DNA of 9,199 nucleotides from Actinomycetes bacterium (GTDB lineage: Bacteria; Actinomycetota; Actinomycetes; Actinomycetales; JAJYRW01): the NCBI GenBank assembly GCA_021793895.1, contig JAJYRW010000049.1, forward strand, positions 1-9,199, given 5' to 3'. The notes beneath the pieces are model-generated. The model made no database searches, had not been told where the DNA came from, and saw only the letters and a list, made by a program, of their open reading frames with translations. Position 1 is the stretch's first letter, and each line of letters begins with the position of its first letter. Positions 1-6,657 of the stretch are shown here, piece by piece. The translations under genes were made by a program, and so were the position numbers.

Positions 1-619
1 GACCGGCACGAGCACCACTGAGCCAAATACTCACCAGCCCGTGGACAAGTGAAAATGCCGCGAGCGCATCAGCCGGCGTACCCGACTCATTCGGCGTCCC
101 CGGCCCACGCAGTGCGGCAGATGCACCCCGGGCACCCGGCGTGCCTGACTTACTCAACTCACTCGGCGCAGCTTGCGCACCGGAGCTCGCCTCACCGGAA
201 CTAACATCGCCGAAACCCCTCTCGGCACCCCGTGCCGCTACCGCCTCGACCAATAGTTCCCACGCCCGCCTGCGAGCTGCCTGCAACTGCGAAGCCGTGT
301 CATCTAACAATCGCGGCTGCCACATCACCGCGTAGTGACCGGGATGGCGCAAACCCCACTCCACATAGGCGACGCCCATTTCGTAGATATCTTCGCGCTG
401 GTCTTCCAACACACCGGCTAGCGCCTCAAATCCCGCTATCGCCAACGCGGTCAGCAAACCTTGCAGGGTTCCAAAGTGATGCACCGGGGCGGAGTGCGAG
501 ACCCCGGCGCGCCGGGCGAGCGCGCGTAAACTTATTGCGGCTGGACCGACTTCTTCAGCCATCGCTGCCGCCTCTTGCAATAAAACCTGCGGTAAATCGC
601 CGTGATGATATTTATTCAC
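1..619 (-). CDS. TetR-family repressor with WHG-type C-terminal domain (3' end beyond window)
   Basis: Reading the minus strand from a GTG at 619 gives 206 codons without a stop, running off the left edge. The N-terminus (NKYHHGDLPQVLLQEA, residues 2-17) and the helix-turn-helix (SLRALARRAGVSHSAPVHHF, about 30-49) are the hallmark of TetR proteins with a WHG C-terminal domain. The VHGL motif at 192-195 is the start of the domain core. The GTG is preferred because the nearby ATG at 632 is out of frame, and because a TATGGT -10-like box lies 6 nt upstream of the GTG, so the mRNA may be leaderless. Residues about 131-184 form a Ser/Gly/Pro/Ala/Thr-rich insert containing SGTP twice. By eye such proteins normally have only a short linker here. 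The gene is divergent from a DoxX-like gene and faces a perfect inverted repeat, so it probably represses itself and that neighbour. The ligand is unknown. The family call is firm; the target is inference. Confidence 0.9.
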   Translation of the reverse strand, partial: MNKYHHGDLPQVLLQEAAAMAEEVGPAAISLRALARRAGVSHSAPVHHFGTLQGLLTALAIAGFEALAGVLEDQREDIYEMGVAYVEWGLRHPGHYAVMWQPRLLDDTASQLQAARRRAWELLVEAVAARGAERGFGDVSSGEASSGAQAAPSELSKSGTPGARGASAALRGPGTPNESGTPADALAAFSLVHGLVSIWLSGARAG

Positions 620-625
620 GCCACC

Positions 626-655
626 ACCATATCTAGACAGTGACAAGATTGGCGA
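626..655 (-). promoter_or_regulatory. Candidate promoter of the WHG-type TetR gene (leaderless layout)
   Basis: On the minus strand a TCGCCA -35-like box (655-650) is followed after 18 nt by TATGGT (631-626). The GTG start at 619 then comes 6 nt later, which would put +1 at or next to the start codon. The left operator arm (632-647) lies in the spacer between the two boxes, the usual place for TetR-type steric repression. The boxes are weak matches, so this is tentative. Confidence 0.35.
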
Positions 656-693
656 CTATTCTGGAATCTCCATGAAACTTGTCACTGTCTAGA
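632..693. promoter_or_regulatory. Divergent operator pair: 16-bp perfect inverted repeat
   Basis: TCTAGACAGTGACAAG at 632-647 and its exact reverse complement CTTGTCACTGTCTAGA at 678-693 are separated by 30 bp. Each arm is itself a partial dyad around GACAGTGAC (T.G.CA.TG.C.A pattern), as expected for a TetR dimer site, so the layout is two operators in opposite orientation. It sits in the only non-coding stretch between the divergent TetR and DoxX-like genes. Binding by the adjacent TetR is inferred from position. Confidence 0.75.
634..662 (+). promoter_or_regulatory. Candidate promoter of the DoxX-like gene
   Basis: TAGACA (634-639, 5 of 6 match to TTGACA), a 17-bp spacer, then TATTCT (657-662, 4 of 6 match to TATAAT). 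The -35 box is inside the left operator arm, and the right arm (678-693) would lie in the early transcribed region. A bound TetR could therefore block both RNA polymerase binding and escape. Confidence 0.5.
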
Positions 694-706
694 TCGGAAT
701 AGGGCC

Positions 707-1231
707 ATGGTTCTGCTCATACCCCTCATCGCCACAACTATCCTCACCCGCCTGCTCGCAAACTGGCTCACCGCACGCGAATTCCGCGGCGCAAACCGCT
801 GGAATTCCTGGCCGGCAGCCACGGCGCTGGGCATGGCCGCGGTGTATTTTTCCCCCGCCGTAACCCACTTCATCGAGCCGCAGCGCTCTGGGCTGGTCGC
901 AATCGTTCCCGGCTTCATCCCCTGGCCAGAACTAGCAGTTACGGCCAGTGGCGTGGCCGAATTTGTGATCGCCGCGGCACTGATTTGGCCGCGTACGAGA
1001 AGATGGGCGGCCCTGGCATCCATCGCGCTGCTGATCGCTCTCTTCCCAGCCAACGTGGTGGCCGCCGGCGGGGTCGCCAGCCAAGCCGCCCCGTCCACTC
1101 CGCTCTTCCAGCGCTCAATTTTGCAAGCTGTATTCGTATTCGCATCTTTGTTTGCCGCGCGAAAAGCTGGGGAAACAGCACGAAAGGGCCCGCAGGTACG
1201 CGGAAGAGCCACCGCGCACTTGCTTGACTGA
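707..1231 (+). CDS. DoxX-like family integral membrane protein
   Basis: This 174-residue, mostly hydrophobic protein has about four membrane segments: roughly residues 2-21, 35-55, 75-95 and 100-125, with a further hydrophobic stretch near 140-152. It carries family landmarks: a THFIEP stretch near the second segment, a VPGFIPWPEL loop, a SGVAEF(V)I helix start and a FPANVVAA stretch. These fit the DoxX/DoxX-like group (four-helix membrane proteins, often with redox or stress links but mostly of unknown reaction). It is longer than the usual 120-140 residues because of a basic, polar C-terminal tail after KAGETARK. The start ATG at 707 has only a weak AGGG two bases upstream. It is divergent from a WHG-type TetR and shares its operator region, so it is probably that regulator's target. 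Its stop codon lies inside the first operator of the next gene. Confidence 0.75.
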   Translation: MVLLIPLIATTILTRLLANWLTAREFRGANRWNSWPAATALGMAAVYFSPAVTHFIEPQRSGLVAIVPGFIPWPELAVTASGVAEFVIAAALIWPRTRRWAALASIALLIALFPANVVAAGGVASQAAPSTPLFQRSILQAVFVFASLFAARKAGETARKGPQVRGRATAHLLD

Positions 1232-1253
1232 CCATTCAGTCAGCTACTAAGGT
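1224..1253 (+). promoter_or_regulatory. Candidate promoter of the tetR-ABC exporter operon
   Basis: TTGACT (1224-1229, overlapping the end of the DoxX-like gene) is followed after 18 bp by TAAGGT (1248-1253), placing +1 near 1260 and leaving about 40 nt of leader before the ATG at 1301. The -35 box overlaps the first palindrome and the predicted start point touches the second. An alternative -10, TACTAA at 1245, has 15-bp spacing. Confidence 0.4.
1225..1242. promoter_or_regulatory. Operator 1 of the exporter operon (TetR-type palindrome)
   Basis: TGACTGACCATTCAGTCA is a perfect 7-4-7 palindrome (TGACTGA / TCAGTCA). It overlaps the stop codon of the upstream DoxX-like gene (TGA at 1229-1231). 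A near copy follows 35 bp downstream. Its position upstream of a tetR gene indicates autoregulation by that TetR. Confidence 0.8.
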
Positions 1254-1259
1254 GGCCAC

Positions 1260-1277
1260 TAACTGATCATTCAGTCA
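1260..1277. promoter_or_regulatory. Operator 2 of the exporter operon (TetR-type palindrome)
   Basis: TAACTGATCATTCAGTCA matches operator 1 at 16 of 18 positions and keeps the TGA..TCA dyad core. Centre-to-centre spacing to operator 1 is 35 bp, a little over three helical turns. Together they give a consensus TRACTGAYCATTCAGTCA that could be used to search for other targets of this regulator. Confidence 0.8.
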
Positions 1278-1300
1278 GCAAAGCGAAACAGCGAAATCAC

Positions 1301-1963
1301 ATGACAACCAACGAAAACCCCGGCGGCGCAGACCGAATCCTCAACGCAGCGATCCATCTCTTTGGCGAGAAGGGATTTGCAGCCACCAGTTTGCGCCAGA
1401 TTGCTACCGAGGCCGGGGTTTCCCAAGCCCTTGTCGTCCACCATTTTGGCTCTAAGGCGGCATTGCAGCGGGCCTGTGATCACCATGTTGCGGCACTTAC
1501 CCGCGCGAGCAAGGAGTCAACATTCCGCCAGGGCGCAAACCTCGACCCGCTGATGGCACTGCGGCAGCTCGAAGACAACCGACCCGTATTGCGCTACCTG
1601 GCACGTGCCCTGACTGAGGGGGGCGAAAATACGGCGGCGCTGGTAGATGAATTCGTCTCCGACGCCACAGAATATATGGCCGATGCCGAAGCTGCGGGAC
1701 TGATCAAGCCCAGCGCCAATCCTTATGAGCGCACCGTTGTTTTGTCGCTGTTATCACTGGGCGCACTAGCGATGCACGACCACCTCAAACGGCTCTTAAA
1801 CGTCGATCTGCTCGACACCAGCGCCCCACCGGAAAGTCTCACCCCATACTTAAGCCCCATGATCGAACTCTTCACGCAGGGGCTCATGTCCGAAGGTGCC
1901 TACGAAGACATGATGCAGCTTTTCAACAACCTCCAGCCGGCCAAGGGATCCACCGATGAATAA
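1301..1963 (+). CDS. TetR-family regulator of the adjacent ABC exporter (RaaS-like)
   Basis: The protein has 220 residues. The N-terminal TetR helix-turn-helix is clear ([21 protein letters not shown], about 29-48, then [11 protein letters not shown]). The C-terminal half is a helical ligand domain. The [14 protein letters not shown] stretch, the overall length and the position before an ABC ATPase and a large ABC-2 permease closely resemble mycobacterial Rv1219c (RaaS), which controls the Rv1218c-Rv1217c exporter; that comparison is from memory. The start ATG at 1301 has no obvious Shine-Dalgarno sequence. Its end overlaps the ATPase gene by 8 bp (ATGAATAA), so the three genes form one operon. 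Two palindromes upstream are the expected autoregulatory operators. The inducer is likely a hydrophobic drug or lipid, but this is inference. Confidence 0.92.
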   Translation: MTTNENPGGADRILNAAIHLFGEKGFAATSLRQIATEAGVSQALVVHHFGSKAALQRACDHHVAALTRASKESTFRQGANLDPLMALRQLEDNRPVLRYLARALTEGGENTAALVDEFVSDATEYMADAEAAGLIKPSANPYERTVVLSLLSLGALAMHDHLKRLLNVDLLDTSAPPESLTPYLSPMIELFTQGLMSEGAYEDMMQLFNNLQPAKGSTDE

Positions 1964-2885
1964 AGCGCCCGTAATTGCCACGCGTAATCTCGTAAAAACC
2001 TTTGGAAACACCCGCGCGCTGGACGGCCTCGAGCTGGAAGTGACTCCCGGCGAAGTCCACGGCTTCCTGGGACCAAATGGCGCCGGAAAATCCACCACTA
2101 TCCGCGTTTTATTGGGTCTATTACGCGCTGATTCCGGTTCCGCGCAACTCTTTGGTCAAGACCCCTGGGCAGATGCCGTGCCCCTTCATCGCCGCTTAGC
2201 CTACGTTCCCGGCGATGTGGAGTTGTGGCCCAATCTCACCGGCGGCGAAGCCATCGATGTTTTTGCCCGGCTCCGCGGACAGATTGATCACAGGCGCCGC
2301 GACGAACTGTGTGAGCGTTTCGACCTCGATCCAACAAAAAAGGCGCGCACGTATTCCAAAGGAAACCGCCAAAAAGTCGCACTCATCTCCGCCCTGGTTT
2401 CGGATGTGGAACTCCTTTTGCTCGATGAGCCCACCGCCGGTCTCGACCCCTTGATGGAGGTGGTCTTCCAGCAGTGCATCGCCGAAGCGAAAACCCAAGG
2501 AAAAACTGTTCTCCTCTCCAGCCACATCCTCGCCCAGGTGGAAGCCCTCGCCGATCGCATTTCCATCATCCGCAGCGGCAAAATCGTCGAAACCGGCAGT
2601 TTGTCCGAACTGCGCCACATGACGCGCACCACAATTGAGGTCGAAACCTCCCGCCCCACCACTTCGCTCGCAAACGTGCCCGGTGTGCACGATTTATCGA
2701 TTAAGGACGGCGTCTCGCACCTCCTCATTGATCGGGACCAAATGGAAGGGGTCGTCCAGGCACTGGCCCCGCTTGGCGTGCAATCGCTCATTGCCCACCC
2801 GCCCACACTGGAACAGCTACTTATTCGCCACTACGGACCGGAGGCTGAAAAGGACGAATCGGCGCCGAGGGGGCAAGACCAATGA
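1956..2885 (+). CDS. ABC transporter ATP-binding protein (ABC-2 type drug/lipid exporter)
   Basis: This 309-residue cytoplasmic nucleotide-binding subunit has Walker [10 protein letters not shown] (39-47), Walker B LLLLDEP (153-159), D-loop GLD (162-164) and H-loop His190. The Q-loop region reads [13 protein letters not shown] (83-95) with no Gln at the usual site, and the signature is YSKGNRQK (133-140) rather than LSGGQ. Both changes are usual in the DrrA/YhcG-like exporter ATPases. The C-terminal 90 residues form the extra regulatory domain typical of ABC-2 systems. The start is supported by AAGGGA about 8 nt upstream. It overlaps tetR by 8 bp and the permease by 4 bp (ATGA), so translational coupling is likely. 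It pairs with the downstream permease; by analogy with Rv1218c it energises efflux of hydrophobic compounds. Confidence 0.93.
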   Translation: MNKAPVIATRNLVKTFGNTRALDGLELEVTPGEVHGFLGPNGAGKSTTIRVLLGLLRADSGSAQLFGQDPWADAVPLHRRLAYVPGDVELWPNLTGGEAIDVFARLRGQIDHRRRDELCERFDLDPTKKARTYSKGNRQKVALISALVSDVELLLLDEPTAGLDPLMEVVFQQCIAEAKTQGKTVLLSSHILAQVEALADRISIIRSGKIVETGSLSELRHMTRTTIEVETSRPTTSLANVPGVHDLSIKDGVSHLLIDRDQMEGVVQALAPLGVQSLIAHPPTLEQLLIRHYGPEAEKDESAPRGQDQ

Positions 2886-4525
2886 CCGCCACGTTGGCAA
2901 ACGCGCCCGTCCGCGACCGCTCGTTGCGCGCGCCGCTGACCGGTTTAGGTACTTTGGTCGCGTTCTTTTTACGCCGGGATCGCATTAGGTTACCCGCCTG
3001 GATAGCGGGCTTGAGCCTATATATTTTGTATATCGGCTCAGCGCTTCCCGCCATCGCCCCGGACCGAGAAACGCTTAAATCAATGGTGACGCTGTTTGCG
3101 GAACCGGTTGGGCGCATGTTCACAGGTCCGGCCTTTGGAATGGACGCGCCCAGCTACGAGCGTTTCTTCGCTTCCTACTATGCGCCCTACCTGTTCATCT
3201 TGGTGGCGCTGATGAATATTTTTCTCATTACCCGGCACACGCGGGCCGAAGAACAGTCTGGTCGCGCCGAACTAATCCGCTCCAACGTCACCGGGCGCTA
3301 CGCGCCGCTTACGGCAAGCCTTGTCGTGGCGGTCATCAGCAATTTTCTTGCCGGCACCGCGGTCAGCCTGGTTTCGGTGGCGGTGGACTTTCCAGTTGCC
3401 GGCTCCGTACTGGTTGGAGCAGGAACCGCCCTGACCGGCCTTGCCTTTGCCGGTATTGCCGCAGTAACTGCGCAGCTTAGTGAATTTTCTCGCACCGCTT
3501 CCGGGCTGGCCGGGATCGTCCTAGGCGCGAGTTTTGTGCTGCGCGCCATGGGCGATATGGCTGCGATGGGTGGTAGCGCACTGTCCTGGGTCTCTCCCCT
3601 AGGTTGGCCCGCACAAACCGCGCCCTATGTTTTAAATCGCTGGGCCCCGCTCGCGCTATCGCTCTTGCTCGCGCTTGTCACAGTCACCGCGGCCTACGTG
3701 CTACAAAGTCTCCGAGATTTCGGGGCCAGCCTCATTGCAGTCCGCCCCGGTTCAGCGCGAGCGCGACCGTCCTTAGGCAGCCCTTTTGGTCTGGCAGCGC
3801 GTATCCAGCGCACTTCCTTCTTCGGTTGGGGCGCCGGACTTATCGCGCTCGGGCTCGTTGACGGTGCCTTCATGCAGGCCCTCCTTGATGCGGGCGAAGA
3901 CATGCCCGCGGCGCTGCAAGAAATTCTCGGGAGTGAAGAATTAGTTTCCGGCTATCTCGCGTTCCTGGGATTGTTCATTTCCGTGCTGATCACCGCCTAC
4001 ACCCTGTCGGCAATGCAAACTGCCCGTGGTGAAGAGCTTCAGGGTCGGGCGGATTTGGTACTTGCCACCCCCGTCAGTCGTACGAGTTGGCTGGGCTCGC
4101 ACGCCGCCGCGGTTGCTGTTGGTGCGATCTTGATGAATCTTGCCGTTGGAGTGGGCACGGGCATCGCCGCCGGGGTCGTTACCGGCCAGGCGTCCCTCAT
4201 TGGCGATTCGATTGCCGCGCACGCCGGCTTATTGCCGGCAATCCTGGTGCTGCTGGCCCTTTGGGTGGTTCTCTTCGGATACGCCCCGCGCCTCTTGGCG
4301 CCCGTGGGCTGGGCAGTCATTGGGTTCGTTGCGGTGCTGGCCATTTTCTCCGACCTGCTCGACCTCCCGCGGTGGCTGGTTCAGTTCTCCCCATTTGCAC
4401 ATCTAGCCGCCCTGCCCCAGGAATCGTTTAACTTCACCCCGGTGACCATTTTGTTGGTGCTTGCCGCACTTGGAGGGGTAGCGGGCCTGTTTGGCATCCG
4501 ACAGCGGGAAATTAACGTGACCTAG
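2882..4525 (+). CDS. ABC-2 type exporter permease with two fused membrane halves
   Basis: This 547-residue membrane protein has roughly twelve hydrophobic segments in two groups, before about residue 280 and after about 310, separated by a polar linker. Each half carries a related cytoplasmic motif: EEQSGRAEL at 123-131 and EELQGRADL at 384-392. This points to duplication and fusion of an ABC-2 membrane domain, the architecture of the COG3559-like 'polyketide antibiotic exporter' family that includes mycobacterial Rv1217c. A strong GAGGGGG lies before the ATG, which overlaps the ATPase stop as ATGA. One permease chain with two ATPase copies would make the complete pump in the cytoplasmic membrane. 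The substrate is not readable from sequence. Its TAG stop lies in a CTAG shared with the convergent brnE stop. Confidence 0.9.
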   Translation: MTATLANAPVRDRSLRAPLTGLGTLVAFFLRRDRIRLPAWIAGLSLYILYIGSALPAIAPDRETLKSMVTLFAEPVGRMFTGPAFGMDAPSYERFFASYYAPYLFILVALMNIFLITRHTRAEEQSGRAELIRSNVTGRYAPLTASLVVAVISNFLAGTAVSLVSVAVDFPVAGSVLVGAGTALTGLAFAGIAAVTAQLSEFSRTASGLAGIVLGASFVLRAMGDMAAMGGSALSWVSPLGWPAQTAPYVLNRWAPLALSLLLALVTVTAAYVLQSLRDFGASLIAVRPGSARARPSLGSPFGLAARIQRTSFFGWGAGLIALGLVDGAFMQALLDAGEDMPAALQEILGSEELVSGYLAFLGLFISVLITAYTLSAMQTARGEELQGRADLVLATPVSRTSWLGSHAAAVAVGAILMNLAVGVGTGIAAGVVTGQASLIGDSIAAHAGLLPAILVLLALWVVLFGYAPRLLAPVGWAVIGFVAVLAIFSDLLDLPRWLVQFSPFAHLAALPQESFNFTPVTILLVLAALGGVAGLFGIRQREINVT

Positions 4526-4851
4526 AAAACGCCGAAACTCATAAGCGCTACGTAGACGCCGGTGCCGGCAAAAATACTCAAAATCATTTGCCCACGCCAA
4601 ATATGTACAGCAACGGTTGCGGCCAGCGCTATGACTACCGGCAGTGCCGCTGCTAGTTGTCCCCACCCGGCGTCTTGCACCGTGTATGCGGCCAAGATCA
4701 ACATGATGCCCACGGGCATCCGCTCCCCCAGATAGGCCAGTAATTGGGAGTTGCGCAGCGGGGCAAGCATCACAAATGGCGCCGCGCGCAGCGTCCATGT
4801 GATCGCGCCGGCCACTAAGACCGCGGCCAAGATGTATGCGGGTTCAGGCAC
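4522..4851 (-). CDS. brnE: Branched-chain amino acid exporter small subunit, AzlD/BrnE family
   Basis: This 109-residue protein has four hydrophobic segments (about 5-20, 47-62, 67-85 and 88-107). The TWTLRAAPFVML stretch near 19-30 and the GERMPVGIMLILAAYTV stretch (42-58) fit the AzlD family. AzlD/BrnE is the small partner of AzlC/BrnF; the two together export Ile, Leu, Val and Met in Corynebacterium glutamicum. The start overlaps the end of brnF by 8 bp, indicating translational coupling. Its stop (TAG, minus strand 4524-4522) shares a CTAG with the stop of the convergent exporter permease, so there is no room for a terminator between the operons. Confidence 0.88.
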   Translation of the reverse strand: MPEPAYILAAVLVAGAITWTLRAAPFVMLAPLRNSQLLAYLGERMPVGIMLILAAYTVQDAGWGQLAAALPVVIALAATVAVHIWRGQMILSIFAGTGVYVALMSFGVF

Positions 4852-5563
4852 GGCGCCGTCCCCCTTGGATGAAGTAGCCCGCTATCAATAACGCAACGAA
4901 CAGGCTCATCGCGATAATCAGCATGTGCTGGGCCGAGATCACCATCGCAATAATGGTGCACAACAACGCCAGCACGGGGATGGGCACGGATTTCCGGGCC
5001 TTATACGCCTCGAGCGCCAGTACTACAAACAGCGCGGTAACAGCGAATTCCATTCCCACCACCTGGGGCGGAATTAACGTACCCAACCCTGCTCCGGCAG
5101 TTACACAAGCAATCCAAAGCGCGTGAAAAATAGCCTGGATGCTGATGATGCGGGTACGTGACCAGGTCTGCGCATCGGGAGTTGTGGCCAGTGCATAAAC
5201 CTCGTCCGTGAGCGCAAAAGTGCTGTATGCCTTCCAACTTAAGCCCCTAACCCGGTGCAGGGGAAAGGACAGCGCATAAAAAACATGTCGGAAGTTCACC
5301 AGCAAGGTACTTACCGCCACCTGCGCCAGCGGCGCGGCCGCCATCAACAAGCCAACGAGTAAAAACTCCATCGACCCGGCAAAGACAACCGCGGCCAACA
5401 CCGGGGCCCACCACCACGCCAATCCGGACTGCGAAACAAGCATTCCCAGCGCCAACCCCAGGGGCGCCACCGCGGCTGAGGCGGGTAACACGATCTTCCA
5501 CCCCTGCGAGATTTCCCACCGCCGCCACTGGCGCTTCCCCACCACACCAACACTTTCCTGCAT
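4844..5563 (-). CDS. brnF: Branched-chain amino acid exporter large subunit, AzlC/BrnF family
   Basis: This 239-residue membrane protein begins with a polar, basic cytoplasmic tail (KRQWRRWEISQGWK), then an LPAS...PLGLALGML first helix, a VVFAGSMEFLLVGLL segment, an NFRHVFYALSFPL stretch and the ALTDEVYAL motif, all typical of AzlC/BrnF. I start it at the ATG at 5563, not at the in-frame ATG at 5605. A perfect TATAAT lies 7 nt upstream of 5563, and the 14 extra residues would be encoded by the promoter itself. The mRNA is therefore probably leaderless. With BrnE it exports branched-chain amino acids and methionine. The gene is divergent from lrp, the same arrangement as brnFE/lrp in C. glutamicum, where Lrp activates brnFE when Leu or Met accumulate. 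Confidence 0.9.
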   Translation of the reverse strand: MQESVGVVGKRQWRRWEISQGWKIVLPASAAVAPLGLALGMLVSQSGLAWWWAPVLAAVVFAGSMEFLLVGLLMAAAPLAQVAVSTLLVNFRHVFYALSFPLHRVRGLSWKAYSTFALTDEVYALATTPDAQTWSRTRIISIQAIFHALWIACVTAGAGLGTLIPPQVVGMEFAVTALFVVLALEAYKARKSVPIPVLALLCTIIAMVISAQHMLIIAMSLFVALLIAGYFIQGGRRRA

Positions 5564-5570
5564 ACACAAA

Positions 5571-5576
5571 ATTATA
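5571..5576 (-). promoter_or_regulatory. -10 box of brnF (leaderless mRNA)
   Basis: TATAAT on the minus strand (5576-5571) matches the consensus exactly and is followed by 7 nt and the ATG at 5563, so transcription would start on the start codon. No good -35 is visible at 16-18 bp. This fits a promoter that needs an activator such as Lrp. It also decides the brnF start. Confidence 0.6.
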
Positions 5577-5589
5577 AGTAAAACCGCGA

Positions 5590-5624
5590 GGCATTTGATT
5601 GCCAAATGTCATTGCTAAAATGCC
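5590..5624. promoter_or_regulatory. Lrp operator region between brnF and lrp (nested inverted repeats)
   Basis: An outer 7-bp inverted repeat, GGCATTT (5590-5596) and AAATGCC (5618-5624), encloses an inner one, CATTTG-ATTGC-CAAATG (5592-5608, 17 bp). Lrp proteins bind degenerate dyads of this size, often as arrays. The site covers the region upstream of the brnF -10 box and overlaps the lrp promoter, as needed for activating brnFE and repressing lrp. Binding by the adjacent Lrp is inferred. Confidence 0.6.
5594..5621 (+). promoter_or_regulatory. lrp promoter (leaderless mRNA)
   Basis: TAAAAT (5616-5621) is followed by 6 nt and the lrp ATG at 5628, so +1 falls on the start codon. Upstream, TTTGAT (5594-5599) at 16-bp spacing, or TTGATT at 15, is a plausible weak -35. 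The promoter lies within the nested inverted repeats, consistent with autorepression. Confidence 0.55.
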
Positions 5625-5627
5625 GAT

Positions 5628-6080
5628 ATGCGCAATGATCGCTCAATAGATGACTTGGACCGCGCAATAATTGCGGAACTGCAGCAAGATGCCCGACTCT
5701 CCAACTTGGAACTCGCCCGGCGCGTGGGGCTGACACCCGCACCCTGCCTGCGGCGCGTGCAAAAATTGGAGCAAGCCGGAGTAATCGAGGGCTACCACGC
5801 CAAAGTGAATCCAAAAGCTGCCGGTCGCGGCTTTGAAGTCGTCGTGGCAATCGACATCGCCGTAAACGATGGCAAGGCTATTGAAAATTTCGAAACTGCC
5901 GCCGTAGCCGTGCCCGAAGTCACGGAACTGCGCCGCATGTTCGGCCAACCCGACTACTACCTGCGCGTCCAAGTTGCCACACCCGAGGCTTATGAGCGGC
6001 TCATTGTCTCCACCCTGTCGCGCTTACCAGCCGTCAGCCGGCTACTTTCCCACCAAACGATGCGCCACCTTAAGGGCTGA
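5628..6080 (+). CDS. lrp: Lrp/AsnC-family transcriptional regulator
   Basis: This 150-residue protein has the usual length and order for the family. The N-terminal AsnC-type helix-turn-helix covers about residues 8-60 (LDRAIIAELQQDARLSN, ELARRVGLTPAPCLRRVQKL, GVIEGYHAKVNP). The effector-binding RAM domain covers about 68-145 (EVVVAIDIAV, FGQPDYYLRVQV, STLSRLPAVSR). It is divergent from brnFE with 64 bp between the starts. In C. glutamicum the same arrangement encodes the activator that turns on brnFE in response to leucine or methionine, so the same role is likely here. The ATG at 5628 is supported by the -10 box 6 nt upstream. Its 3' end overlaps the convergent reductase gene by 11 bp. Confidence 0.92.
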   Translation: MRNDRSIDDLDRAIIAELQQDARLSNLELARRVGLTPAPCLRRVQKLEQAGVIEGYHAKVNPKAAGRGFEVVVAIDIAVNDGKAIENFETAAVAVPEVTELRRMFGQPDYYLRVQVATPEAYERLIVSTLSRLPAVSRLLSHQTMRHLKG

Positions 6081-6657
6081 CAACCCGATACTTTAGGTGC
6101 GTCACCCCCGCGCCTTCCGCCACGCGCATGATTTCAAGGGCCGCAGAATCCGCCCCGAGCCCGTCGAAGAGCCACCGGCCCCCACCAAGCAGTGTGGGAA
6201 CAACATGTAATTGCAATTCGTCTAGCAAGTTAGCCCGCAGAGCTTGATTGATGGCTCCCCCGCCATGCAAACCGACGTCCTTGCCAGCTGCCGCTTGCGT
6301 TGCCAGGTCAAAGACGTCGTCCAAAATTTCATTCACAAAGTGGAACGTCGTGCCCTGCCGCACATCATCTGGGCGCGGTCGGCTGGTGAGCACGAAGATC
6401 GGCATCTCAAACGGCGGGCGCGGGCCCCACAGTTCTTGGGCGTGGTCATAACTGTCGCGGCCCATGATCATTGCGCCGGTCCGTTCAAACTCCGGCCCCA
6501 AGATTTCGTCAGCGGTTAATTGCCGGCGGTCGGCCACATCGTGGGCAAACCAGGAGTGCAGAACGTCTCCCCCGACGCCCAGCGGCTGGCTCGGACTCGG
6601 GCCCGGGCCGGTGTAAAACCCGTCGAGGGAGACGCTCAAGCTGGCAATTGTGCTCAT
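6070..6657 (-). CDS. Dihydrofolate reductase / RibD C-terminal-like reductase family protein
   Basis: This 195-residue protein has the DHFR/RibD-C fold landmarks: N-terminal SVSLDGFYTGP (8-18), MIMGRDSYDHAQELWG (63-78), PIFVLTSRPRP (86-96) and the nucleotide-binding GLHGGGAINQALRANLLDELQLHVVPTLLGGG region (129-160). This group of stand-alone NAD(P)H-dependent reductases (YyaP/YwjB-like) is mostly of unknown substrate, so folate reduction should not be assumed. The start ATG overlaps the stop of the upstream aldo/keto reductase gene as ATGA, so the two are one operon and probably translationally coupled. The 3' end overlaps convergent lrp by 11 bp. Confidence 0.88.
   Translation of the reverse strand: MSTIASLSVSLDGFYTGPGPSPSQPLGVGGDVLHSWFAHDVADRRQLTADEILGPEFERTGAMIMGRDSYDHAQELWGPRPPFEMPIFVLTSRPRPDDVRQGTTFHFVNEILDDVFDLATQAAAGKDVGLHGGGAINQALRANLLDELQLHVVPTLLGGGRWLFDGLGADSAALEIMRVAEGAGVTHLKYRVVSP

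Noticed and set aside
682..1235. Long minus-strand open frames opposite the DoxX-like gene
   Set aside because: Their products have no recognisable family pattern and are rich in Arg, Ala and Ser, as expected from antisense reading of GC-rich DNA. The plus-strand product has clear membrane segments and family motifs.
2196..2806. Minus-strand open frames opposite the ABC ATPase
   Set aside because: They are shadows of a gene with intact Walker A, Walker B and H-loop motifs, and have no RBS or family signature.
5564..5605. N-terminal 14-residue extension of BrnF (a hydrophobic stretch resembling a signal sequence)
   Set aside because: It contains the TATAAT -10 box and the promoter region, and BrnF-like proteins begin with a polar tail as seen from 5563.
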